DNA from: CAJQQY01 sp964352225
GTDB lineage: Bacteria > Bacteroidota > Bacteroidia > Chitinophagales > Saprospiraceae
Reading direction: 5' to 3'
Assembly (NCBI GenBank): GCA_964352225.1
Contig: CAYGRM010000079.1
Location: 1 to 20,833 of the forward strand
DNA length: 20,833 nucleotides
The notes below the pieces were generated by a model. That model was not told the DNA's origin and searched no databases. It saw only the letters and a list, made by a program, of their open reading frames with translations. How positions within the stretch are numbered: the stretch's first letter is position 1; every line of letters starts with the position of its first letter. Made by a program: the position numbers and the translations under genes. Below, piece by piece: positions 1 to 6,634 of this stretch.

Positions 1-137
1 TATCTGTGAAAATCTGAGTAATCTGTGGTGAATAAAAATTTTATAAATATGAATGTCCCCAAGTTAATAAGTTCGTTCAAATAATAGGTAGCGACATAAT
101 TCAAAACAGTCTCTTAGGATAAAATAGAAAATAACAG
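1..137. other. Left-edge intergenic DNA with a short ATCTG repeat
   Basis: No coding sequence is recognisable. Positions 1-30 contain three imperfect copies of ATCTGtG/ATCTGaG starting at 2, 12 and 21, so nearly one per helical turn. Similar short 'atctgtg' strings are scattered in intergenic DNA of many bacteria, but I cannot name a family. The remainder is AT-rich and featureless up to the terminator at 138. Confidence 0.4.
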
Positions 138-174
138 AGAGCTGTTAGCAATAGAAATGCTAACAGCTCTTTTT
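138..174 (+). terminator. Rho-independent terminator, left edge
   Basis: A perfect 13-bp inverted repeat (AGAGCTGTTAGCA at 138-150 and TGCTAACAGCTCT at 158-170) encloses a 7-nt loop and is followed by a run of T. It would end a plus-strand transcript entering from outside the window and insulates the receptor gene from it. Confidence 0.8.
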
Positions 175-318
175 AGATCATGAATAAAGGTTTTGGCGGA
201 TTTATAAAAAAAAATAGTCATTTCTCTCTCTTTTTGGCCAGCTAAAGCAGCAGAGGACTACGTGTTCTTTTGATGTATAAATGACACAAACCTTTCTCGA
301 TTTAAGCATTTAAAACTT
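175..318. other. Intergenic leader region before the receptor promoter
   Basis: AT-rich DNA between the terminator and the -7 element. I see no gene, no convincing -33 TTTG at the usual distance (only TTTC near 293) and no stable inverted repeat. Confidence 0.4.
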
Positions 319-326
319 TATCTTTG
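319..326 (+). promoter_or_regulatory. Putative Bacteroidota -7 element of the receptor gene
   Basis: TATCTTTG fits the TAnnTTTG consensus used by the Bacteroidota primary sigma factor. It lies about 50 bp before the ATG at 378. It overlaps the in-frame TTG codon at 324, which supports the ATG at 378 as the true start, since a transcript from this promoter would begin after 324. Confidence 0.5.
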
Positions 327-377
327 TGCGCTTTTTATTGCGAGGATTCGCATCACTTTTCAAATCAAAAAGAGATA

Positions 378-2675
378 ATGAGATTTAGATTTTTTTCAAT
401 TCCTATGTTGGTTGGTATATTTTTATTTTTTGCTAATCATTCAGTAGGACAGACTGGGACCGTTCGGGGGAATATTTTTGATGGTGATTCGGGAGAACCG
501 ATTATTTCTGGAACCGTTCGGTTATCAGGAACAGACATTGGAACGACTACAGACCTTGATGGATTTTTTGCTTTTGGAAGTGTTCCGGTGGGAGAATATC
601 AACTGGTAGTAACTTATATCGGATATGATAGTTTGAGTGTGAAAGTGGATGTCAAAAAAAATGAGATTAATTATCAACGGTTAGAATTAAAAGAAGGAGG
701 AGTTGCTTTGTCAGAAGTGACTGTTTCGGGAGCACGCGAAGAGTCTAGGTCAGAGGTTAAAGTTTCAGCAGTTCGAATTTCCACTAGAGAAATTAAAGCT
801 TTGCCTTCCACGGGAGGAGAACCAGATATTGCTCAATATTTAGCGGTTTTGCCGGGAGTCGTTTTTTCGGGAGACCAAGGAGGACAATTGTATATTCGAG
901 GAGGATCTCCTATCCAAAATAAAATTCTTTTGGATGGTTTGACGATTTATAAACCGTTTCACTCGATTGGGTTTTTCTCAGTTTTTGAGACGGAAGCGAT
1001 CCGGAGTGTAGATGTTTATACCGGTGGATTCAATGCCGAATATGGAGGAAGAATCTCAGCAATCGTTGATATCAAAACCAGAGAAGGAAATAAAAAACGC
1101 TGGGGAGGAACTGCATCAGCAAGTCCATTTATGGGAAAAGTTCTATTGGAAGGGCCATTGAAACCTGTAAACGAAGACACCGGCAACAGTACATCTTTAC
1201 TTTTAACCGCAAAGCATTCTTACCTCGATCAAACTTCTACCACATTTTATGAATATGCGGTGCAAGATTCTTCTAATTCCTTACCATTTAGTTTTACTGA
1301 TGTTTATGGAAAAATGTCCTTCGTATTTGGAGGAGGAAGTAAAATGAATTTGTTTGGATTTAACTTTAATGATAAAGTAGTTTATGAAGGTTTGGCCACT
1401 TTAGATTGGCAAACTACGGGAGGTGGAGCCAACTTTAGGCTAGTTCCTCCAGCATCTAATTTAATTATTGATGGAATTGTGGGGGGATCAAGGTACGATA
1501 TTACGCTTGAAGAAGAAATTGACAAACCTCGACGGAGTAGTATCACTAGTTATACGGTTGGATTTAACTTCACTTATTTTGGAAAAAATAATGAGGTGAA
1601 ATACGGATTTAATTTTACAGGATTAAATACCGATTTTGAGTTTACCAATTTGTTTGGCCGAAAGTTTGAGCAGCAAAGTTTTGTGGCAGAAGCGGCTGCA
1701 TTTGTGAAATACAAACAAATATTTGGAAAGTTAATTATCGAGCCGAGTGTTCGTTTTCAATATTATATTGCTGACTTACCTGATTTAGAAATTGAACCTC
1801 GCCTTGGGTTAAAATACAATGCAACAGATTTTTTAAGATTTAAATTTGCGGCTGGATTGTATTCTCAAAACTTATTGACTTCGGTGAATGAGAGAGACGT
1901 TGTTAATTTATTTGTGGGATTCTTGACTGGGCCAGATGAAAATCTCTTCAAGCCAGGTTCAACAGAGAGAGTTGATCACCGATTGCAAAAAGCGACTCAT
2001 GCAATTATTGGTGCAGAGGTTGATGTCACCAAAAAAATTCAGATCAACGTAGAAGGTTATTTGAAAAAATTCAATCAGCTAATCAATATCAATCGAAATA
2101 AATTAGAATTGACGGATCCTGATTATATTACTGAAACAGGAGAAGCATATGGAGTTGATTTTTTAATAAAATATAATACGAAAAATTTATACCTCTATGG
2201 AACTTACTCTTTAGGATTTGTAAATAGAGATGATGGAGAGCAAGTTTATCCTACTATTTTTGATCGTCGTCACAATGTCAATATGTTGGCGACCTATAAT
2301 TTTGGAGCAGCAGGAGAATGGGAAGCAAGTGCGAGATGGAACATGGGATCAGGTTTTCCATTCACTCAAACGCAAGGATTTTATGAATATGAATTATTTG
2401 AGCAAGGATCAAGCACAGATTTTTTAACGAACAATCCTGATTTGGGAATTATATATTCGGAAGATAGAAACGGAGGAAGATTACCTTATTTTCATCGTTT
2501 AGATATTTCATTGAAAAGAACTTTTGAGTTTACTAAATACACTAAACTTGAAGCGATTGCTAGTGTAACTAATGCTTACAATCGAAATAATATCTTTTAT
2601 GTTGACCGAGTTACGACAAATAGAGTTGATCAATTACCTATTCTTCCTAGTTTAAGTTTGATTTTTAGCTTTTAA
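378..2675 (+). CDS. TonB-dependent outer-membrane receptor
   Basis: Predicted 765-residue outer-membrane transporter that takes up a ligand with energy from TonB/ExbBD; the substrate cannot be read from sequence. The start is ATG 378, because it begins directly with a signal peptide (MRFRFF, hydrophobic core, cleavage near SVGQ-TG) and because the upstream TTG at 324 lies inside the promoter. Residues about 27-117 are a carboxypeptidase-regulatory-like domain (GTVRG, SGEPI, TTTDLDGFF, VTYIGY). Residues about 140-245 are the plug (LPSTGGEPDIAQYLAVLPGV, QLYIRGGSP, NKILLDG, GGFNAEYGG). The rest is a beta-barrel ending in Phe, as barrel substrates of the BAM machinery do. Plugs with the 'GEPDI...LPGV' form are typical of receptors without a SusD partner, and no susD gene is present here. 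It is monocistronic, bounded by terminators at 138 and 2717. Confidence 0.93.
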   Translation: MRFRFFSIPMLVGIFLFFANHSVGQTGTVRGNIFDGDSGEPIISGTVRLSGTDIGTTTDLDGFFAFGSVPVGEYQLVVTYIGYDSLSVKVDVKKNEINYQRLELKEGGVALSEVTVSGAREESRSEVKVSAVRISTREIKALPSTGGEPDIAQYLAVLPGVVFSGDQGGQLYIRGGSPIQNKILLDGLTIYKPFHSIGFFSVFETEAIRSVDVYTGGFNAEYGGRISAIVDIKTREGNKKRWGGTASASPFMGKVLLEGPLKPVNEDTGNSTSLLLTAKHSYLDQTSTTFYEYAVQDSSNSLPFSFTDVYGKMSFVFGGGSKMNLFGFNFNDKVVYEGLATLDWQTTGGGANFRLVPPASNLIIDGIVGGSRYDITLEEEIDKPRRSSITSYTVGFNFTYFGKNNEVKYGFNFTGLNTDFEFTNLFGRKFEQQSFVAEAAAFVKYKQIFGKLIIEPSVRFQYYIADLPDLEIEPRLGLKYNATDFLRFKFAAGLYSQNLLTSVNERDVVNLFVGFLTGPDENLFKPGSTERVDHRLQKATHAIIGAEVDVTKKIQINVEGYLKKFNQLININRNKLELTDPDYITETGEAYGVDFLIKYNTKNLYLYGTYSLGFVNRDDGEQVYPTIFDRRHNVNMLATYNFGAAGEWEASARWNMGSGFPFTQTQGFYEYELFEQGSSTDFLTNNPDLGIIYSEDRNGGRLPYFHRLDISLKRTFEFTKYTKLEAIASVTNAYNRNNIFYVDRVTTNRVDQLPILPSLSLIFSF

Positions 2676-2716
2676 TATTGGAACTTTAGATGATTGAATG
2701 ATTCTTCTATAATAAT

Positions 2717-2755
2717 AGAATTTCCAGAACTCAAAGTTCTGGAAATTCTCGTTTT
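2717..2755 (+). terminator. Terminator after the receptor gene
   Basis: A 15-bp inverted repeat (arms 2717-2731 and 2735-2749, core TTCCAGAACT/AGTTCTGGAA) is followed by a short T-rich stretch. The T tract is interrupted (TCGTTTTCG), so it may be less efficient than the others here. Confidence 0.7.
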
Positions 2756-2792
2756 CGATCACCTAGCCTAATATCAACTAAAATCCTTGCAT

Positions 2793-4574
2793 ATGAAAAA
2801 TAAACTTTTACTTATTCTCGCCTTCCTTTTTTCCCAAAATATACTTATTCAAGCGCAGACTGACGAAATCTTACCTCGTGGTTTTTCGAAAGAAGAATTG
2901 CTCGAAATGTCTAATAATCAATTCCAACCACCTAATGGAACTAATTTTTCTGATCCTCCTCCTCCAGGTGAAGTTCGAACTATGGCTGAGTGGGAGGAAT
3001 TGCAAGGTTTGGCGATTGCTTGGACAGGAAGCTCGGCTACCAAAGATATATTAGAGGATATTATTCGACACGCAAAGGAGGAAGTAGAAGTTTATATTGT
3101 GTGCTCTAGTTCAGCACTTGTTATTAATCAGCTAGCTTCTGATATAAATTTAGATAATATAACTTTTGTAGAAACTCCTTTCAATAGTATTTGGATTAGA
3201 GATTATGGTCCAAATACAGTTTATCTTAATGATGTGGAATCACCCTACTTGATTGATTGGATTTATAATAGAAATCGGCCAGCAGATGACACGATTGTTC
3301 CACCCGCAATAGCAACTATTTTAGATATACCTATTTATGAGACTAGAGATTGCGACAATGAATTAGATTTAGTACATACTGGTGGGAATTTTATGAATGA
3401 TGGCATGGGGAGAGCTTTTTCTTCTAAATTAGTTCTAGATGAAAATTCATTTCCAGGCAATCAATTTGGTTGTACTTTTCAATCTGAAGATGATGTGCTT
3501 TCAATTATGAATATGTTTATGGGCATAGATGAATATGTACTCATGGAAAATTTGATTTGGGATCCTATTGACCATATTGATATGCATATGAAATTGCTAG
3601 ATGAGGAAACATTGTTAGTTGGTGAATATCCAGCAGGAACTGCCGATGGACCTCAAATAGAAGCTAACCTCCAATTTATTTTGGATAATTTTATGACTCC
3701 TTACGGAAGACCTTATGATGTGGTTAGAGTTCCAATGCCCCCTGATAATGGTTATTACCCTGATGATGTTCCTTCAGGAGATTATCGAACTTATGCCAAC
3801 GCAGTTTTTGTCAATAAAACAGTTCTATTGCCAACGTATGAAGAGCAATATGATACCACAGCAATTAGAATTTGGGAGGAAGCATTACCTGGATATAAAA
3901 TCAAAGGCATAAATAGCAATGCAATTATTGGTTTAAATGGAGCGATTCATTGTATTACAAAAGAGATTGGAGTAAAAGAACCACTATTAATAAACCATTC
4001 AAAAGTTCGAGAAGGATGCATGGAACAAGATCAAGTGGTCGAAGCAACGGTTCAACATAAAACTGGAATTTCAGAGGTAACTTTGTTTTATTCTACAGAT
4101 ACTTCAGCTGCTTATCAAACTTTAGCAATGACCAATACTTCTGGAAATACTTGGAGTGCAATGATTCCTGCCACAAATACAGAGACTGAATTATTTTACT
4201 ACATACAAGCTACCGCAAATGACGGAAAGCAAATCAACCGACCAATGGTCGCTCCGCAAGGTTATTTTCATTATGATGTAATTGATTGTACGGTGGCAAC
4301 GGAAGATCTAGAAATAGGAGTAAGTTTGGAAAATATTTATCCAAATCCGGCTTCGGCAATTACAGTAATTCCTGTGACAACTACGAAAAGTTTGGAAGCA
4401 GAAATATTGGTAACAGATATTTTAGGACGAACAATGGAAACTGTTTTTTCTGGAAAAATACCAGTTGGTGAGAATAATTATTTTATTCATGCTAATAATT
4501 ATGCAGCAGGAACTTACTTTATTAATCTAAGAACTGAGGATAAAATTTTTGTTCAAAAATTAATCATCCAATAA
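2793..4574 (+). CDS. Secreted peptidyl-arginine/agmatine deiminase-family enzyme with T9SS tail
   Basis: 593 residues, starting at ATG 2793 (MKNKLLLILAFLF signal peptide, cleavage after IQAQ); an in-frame TTG six bases upstream is not needed. Residues about 55-395 are a guanidino-group deiminase domain of the PAD_porph type with the full active site visible: W134-I-R136-D137-Y-G-P, HTGGN, H261-I-D263-M, YANAVFVN (N336) and the nucleophile C387 in AIHCITKE. After the first Asp motif the sequence reads YNRNRP (R160, R162), where bacterial agmatine deiminases normally read NAWGG; Porphyromonas PPAD has a pair of arginines at about this distance (R152, R154) that hold the C-terminal carboxylate of its peptide substrate. 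Residues about 405-510 look like an Ig-like fold, and about 525-593 are a type A T9SS sorting tail (IYPNPAS, LGRTM, GTYFINL). I infer an exported peptidyl-arginine deiminase producing citrulline and ammonia. A secreted agmatine deiminase is the alternative. Confidence 0.85.
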   Translation: MKNKLLLILAFLFSQNILIQAQTDEILPRGFSKEELLEMSNNQFQPPNGTNFSDPPPPGEVRTMAEWEELQGLAIAWTGSSATKDILEDIIRHAKEEVEVYIVCSSSALVINQLASDINLDNITFVETPFNSIWIRDYGPNTVYLNDVESPYLIDWIYNRNRPADDTIVPPAIATILDIPIYETRDCDNELDLVHTGGNFMNDGMGRAFSSKLVLDENSFPGNQFGCTFQSEDDVLSIMNMFMGIDEYVLMENLIWDPIDHIDMHMKLLDEETLLVGEYPAGTADGPQIEANLQFILDNFMTPYGRPYDVVRVPMPPDNGYYPDDVPSGDYRTYANAVFVNKTVLLPTYEEQYDTTAIRIWEEALPGYKIKGINSNAIIGLNGAIHCITKEIGVKEPLLINHSKVREGCMEQDQVVEATVQHKTGISEVTLFYSTDTSAAYQTLAMTNTSGNTWSAMIPATNTETELFYYIQATANDGKQINRPMVAPQGYFHYDVIDCTVATEDLEIGVSLENIYPNPASAITVIPVTTTKSLEAEILVTDILGRTMETVFSGKIPVGENNYFIHANNYAAGTYFINLRTEDKIFVQKLIIQ

Positions 4575-4607
4575 ATTTTAGCCTAAAAGGAAGTTTTTAA
4601 TTTTTTG

Positions 4608-4654
4608 AAAACAGAAGCCACCAACTCAACTGAGTTGGTGGCTTCTGTTTTTTT
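4608..4654 (+). terminator. Strong terminator after the deiminase gene
   Basis: A stem of about 20 bp (CAGAAGCCACCAACTCA at 4612-4628, complement at 4631-4647, extended by A-T pairs) with a tiny loop is followed by an eight-T run. The stem is flanked by A and T tracts on both sides, so it may act in both directions between the convergent deiminase and LytTR genes. Confidence 0.85.
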
Positions 4655-4671
4655 ATTCTTAATAAAGAATA

Positions 4672-4817
4672 GGTTCTAAATGAATTCATTTGGTCAGTTA
4701 TAAATAGTTATTGAGTTATTGGTTCTCAAGTTATTTCCAAAATGGTACTTCTATAAATTGTAAGACTAATAACTCATTAACCAATAACTTTATAACCAAA
4801 TGAAATCATCTAGAACC
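4672..4817. mobile_element. MITE-like palindromic element, copy A (intact)
   Basis: A 146-bp non-coding element bounded by imperfect terminal inverted repeats. The left end begins GGTTCTAAATGAATTC. The right end, read on the minus strand, begins GGTTCTAGATGATTTC, and similarity continues inward through TTTGGT, TTATAAA and GTTATTG. About 45 bp in the centre are not paired. Perfect 8-bp direct repeats AAAGAATA flank it at 4664-4671 and 4818-4825, as expected of a target-site duplication. A second copy lies at 16547-16673, and the two are about 92% identical by eye over the shared 127 bp. It carries no ORF, so a transposase in trans is inferred. GG-starting ends with 8-bp duplications would fit ISL3-, IS256- or IS1595-type donors, but I cannot assign one. 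Confidence 0.8.
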
Positions 4818-4880
4818 AAAGAATAATACATGTGATTAATGAACATCAATTTTTATTGAAATGTACCATTAATTTTAAAA

Positions 4881-5633
4881 CTAAATCATCTTCAATCGCT
4901 TAGCCACGTCCTCTTTCAATCGGCGAGAGATAGGAATCTGGTGAGAACCTATTTTTAGAAATTCGAGATGATCACTAATAGATTCTATTTTTAAGAGATT
5001 GACGACAAAGGAACGATGTACTCTCAAAAAATAATCGACAGGTAATTGAACTTCAATATTTCGAAGTGGAACAGAAAGTAAAAACGATTGCTCATCAGTT
5101 TTTAATTTACAGTAATTTCGGTCTGCTTCAGCAAACTGAATTTCGGAAAAATTAACCTTAACCATTTGGTTCTTATGCCGAATAAAAAACCTATCTTCCA
5201 TGTAAGACACATGATCGTTATCATCCTTTTCTAATCCCGATTCTTCTTGTAGGTGAATGTGATTTAGTGCCAATTTTAAAGTGCGTTCCAGTTCTGATAT
5301 TCGAAAGGGTTTCGCTACAAAAGCAAGGGGCTTGGCCTCTAGTGCCCGTTGAAAAGTAGCATCGTCGGTATTTGAAGTAAGGAAAATAACTGGAATCTGA
5401 CTCGTATTTAAAATTTGTGTGGCAGCCTCGATTCCGTCTATCTTTCCCGCCAGAATCACATCCATCAAAATAATATTCGGACGATTAGCTGCTAGAGTTT
5501 CAAGGGCTGTTTCTGCTTTAGTATGAATAGCAATGATATCATAACCCAATTTTGTTAATTGCAAGGAAAGATCAGCAGCAATAATCATCTCATCTTCAAT
5601 GATGAGTATTTTTACTTTTTGTTTGGATTCCAT
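4881..5633 (-). CDS. LytTR-family response regulator
   Basis: 250-residue two-component response regulator. Residues 8-125 are a complete receiver: acidic pair E13/D14, phospho-acceptor D58 (ILMDV), T86 and K108 (AKPF). Residues about 145-250 are a LytTR DNA-binding domain (EDRFFIRH, FAEADRNYCKL, FLRVHRSFVVNL, IPISRRLK), which in this family binds paired direct repeats about 21 bp apart. Such repeats lie at 5858-5887, 6496-6525 and 11137-11166. The gene is divergent from the stand-alone receiver at 6050, and their receivers are about 47% identical by eye with the same residue numbering, so one probably arose from the other. The TPR kinase at 12418 is a plausible partner, as pairing of such kinases with LytTR regulators is common in Bacteroidota. 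This is inference from proximity. Confidence 0.93.
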   Translation of the reverse strand: MESKQKVKILIIEDEMIIAADLSLQLTKLGYDIIAIHTKAETALETLAANRPNIILMDVILAGKIDGIEAATQILNTSQIPVIFLTSNTDDATFQRALEAKPLAFVAKPFRISELERTLKLALNHIHLQEESGLEKDDNDHVSYMEDRFFIRHKNQMVKVNFSEIQFAEADRNYCKLKTDEQSFLLSVPLRNIEVQLPVDYFLRVHRSFVVNLLKIESISDHLEFLKIGSHQIPISRRLKEDVAKRLKMI

Positions 5634-5713
5634 TCAGAAAATAGTTTAGTGTTAAATAGTTCGACTATTAAGATAGATAATATAATTGAGAAAAATGTAT
5701 GTGAATAATATTG

Positions 5714-5721
5714 CAAATATA
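5714..5721 (-). promoter_or_regulatory. Putative -7 element of the LytTR regulator gene
   Basis: Plus-strand CAAATATA reads TATATTTG on the minus strand, fitting TAnnTTTG. It lies about 80 bp before the ATG at 5633. No clear -33 TTTG is visible at the usual distance, so the assignment rests on one element. Confidence 0.35.
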
Positions 5722-5857
5722 ACGTCCTTCTAAATTAATGAGATAACTTATTTTCTCTAAGCGGCATTATTTATTTATAATTGAACTAGATGTATTATAT
5801 TAAATTAAACCCACCAATCTAAACTTCTTCTTCTTTCCGTTTGCCCCACCATTCCTT

Positions 5858-5887
5858 ACCTCTTGGATACTGAATCCTACCGCTTGG
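5858..5887 (+). promoter_or_regulatory. LytTR-type paired direct repeat, site A
   Basis: ACCTCTTGG (5858-5866) and ACCGCTTGG (5879-5887) agree in 8 of 9 positions and are exactly 21 bp apart. A weaker third half-site TCCGTTTGC lies at 5836-5844. The wider sequence resembles sites B and C (shared ...AATCCTTACC / TACCG...GGAAG...). A -7-like TACCTTG starts at 5920, again 62 bp after the first half-site. Orientation suggests control of the receiver at 6050, and possibly of the divergent regulator gene. The half-sites match the LytTR consensus less well than sites B and C. Confidence 0.5.
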
Positions 5888-6049
5888 AAGGTATCTCTAA
5901 TTCTATTTCTAATTCCAATTACCTTGCTTTTATGCTATTTGACAAAGTAAACAATTGTTCCTATTAAATTGCAAAGACTAACTAAACATTTGTTCTGAAA
6001 ATGTCGGAAGATAATAAGTCTAGTACTAAACATTCTAAATCAATTACAA

Positions 6050-6451
6050 ATGATTAAACCGCTATCACCTAAAATACTAATCGTAGAAAACCAAATGGTT
6101 ATAGCCGCTGATATATTCTTACAATGCACAAAACTGGGGTATCAAGTAATCGGGATCAATTCCCGAGTCGAAGATGCTCTAAAAACCATTGAAGTCAATC
6201 GGCCAGATATTGTTTTAATGAACATCGGAATGAAGGAAAAAACGAATGGATTAATAGCTGCCAGAATTATTTTAGGCAGCTTCCAAATTCCAGTTATCCT
6301 TATTAGTTCTTTCACAGATCAGAACACCTTTAAACAAATTATTGAGGTTAAGCCGTATGCCTTTATTAGCAAGCCTTTTGAAAAAAAAGATTTACAGCGA
6401 GGCATCGAGACGGCTCTTTTTCGAATGGCTGCTGAAGGATTAATGGGGTGA
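6050..6451 (+). CDS. Stand-alone pseudo-receiver (phospho-acceptor Asp replaced by Asn)
   Basis: 133 residues consisting of a single CheY-like receiver with no output domain. It aligns without gaps to residues 8-128 of the LytTR regulator next door, but the catalytic residues are altered. The acidic pair is E13-N14 (E13-D14 in the neighbour), the phospho-acceptor position is N58 (ILMD becomes VLMN), and S86 replaces T86; only K108 (SKPF) is kept. It should therefore not be phosphorylated in the usual way. I infer a regulatory decoy, or a partner that binds the kinase or the LytTR protein. No strong Shine-Dalgarno is present. It lies downstream of repeat site A and 183 bp before the giant surface-protein gene. 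A 28-codon remnant of a sister gene lies at 11004-11090. Confidence 0.85.
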   Translation: MIKPLSPKILIVENQMVIAADIFLQCTKLGYQVIGINSRVEDALKTIEVNRPDIVLMNIGMKEKTNGLIAARIILGSFQIPVILISSFTDQNTFKQIIEVKPYAFISKPFEKKDLQRGIETALFRMAAEGLMG

Positions 6452-6495
6452 ATTCATAAGGGGGATTTGAAAAAACCATCGATCATTCCTTTTCT

Positions 6496-6525
6496 ACCGT
6501 TCGGAAGATAATCCTTACCATTCGG
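6496..6525 (+). promoter_or_regulatory. LytTR-type paired direct repeat, site B
   Basis: ACCGTTCGG (6496-6504) fits the LytTR half-site pattern [TA][AC][CA]GTTN[AG][TG] at every position. ACCATTCGG (6517-6525) differs from it by one base. The period is 21 bp, two helical turns, the geometry known for LytTR dimers such as AgrA and AlgR. The pair ends 32 bp before a TAAATTTG -7 element, where an activator could contact RNA polymerase. Likely target: the gene at 6635. Confidence 0.65.
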
Positions 6526-6557
6526 ACAGTTGCTCTAAATCCCTAGAAATTCAGAAT

Positions 6558-6565
6558 TAAATTTG
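6558..6565 (+). promoter_or_regulatory. Putative -7 element of the giant surface-protein gene
   Basis: TAAATTTG matches TAnnTTTG, 62 bp after the start of site B and about 70 bp before the ATG at 6635. The nearest -33-like TTG (6530-6532) is about 25 bp away, longer than usual, consistent with a weak promoter that needs an activator. Confidence 0.55.
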
Positions 6566-6634
6566 AATTAATAATATGTAAGATCTTCAAAAACTGAATC
6601 ACAAATTCATTTTTAACTTCTAAAAACAAACATT

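Larger units (their letters stand above)
5634..6049. other. Divergent intergenic region between LytTR regulator and receiver
   Basis: 416 bp without a gene. It holds the putative minus-strand -7 element at 5714-5721, the tandem half-sites at 5858-5887, a pyrimidine-rich stretch (5810-5860) and a degenerate plus-strand promoter. No terminator or structured RNA was seen. Confidence 0.5.

Noticed and set aside
222..275. A stretch resembling a short coding remnant (reads P-A-K-A-A-E-D-Y-V in one frame)
   Set aside because: Too short, with no homologue I can name and no start or promoter.
324..377. An upstream TTG start that would extend the receptor by 18 residues
   Set aside because: It overlaps the -7 promoter element and adds a polar stretch before the signal peptide; ATG 378 fits better.
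459..521. Two exact copies of the LytTR-like half-site ACCGTTCGG at 459 and 513
   Set aside because: They lie inside the receptor coding sequence, each encoding part of G-T-V-R, and are 54 bp apart rather than 21. They are best explained by repeated codons.
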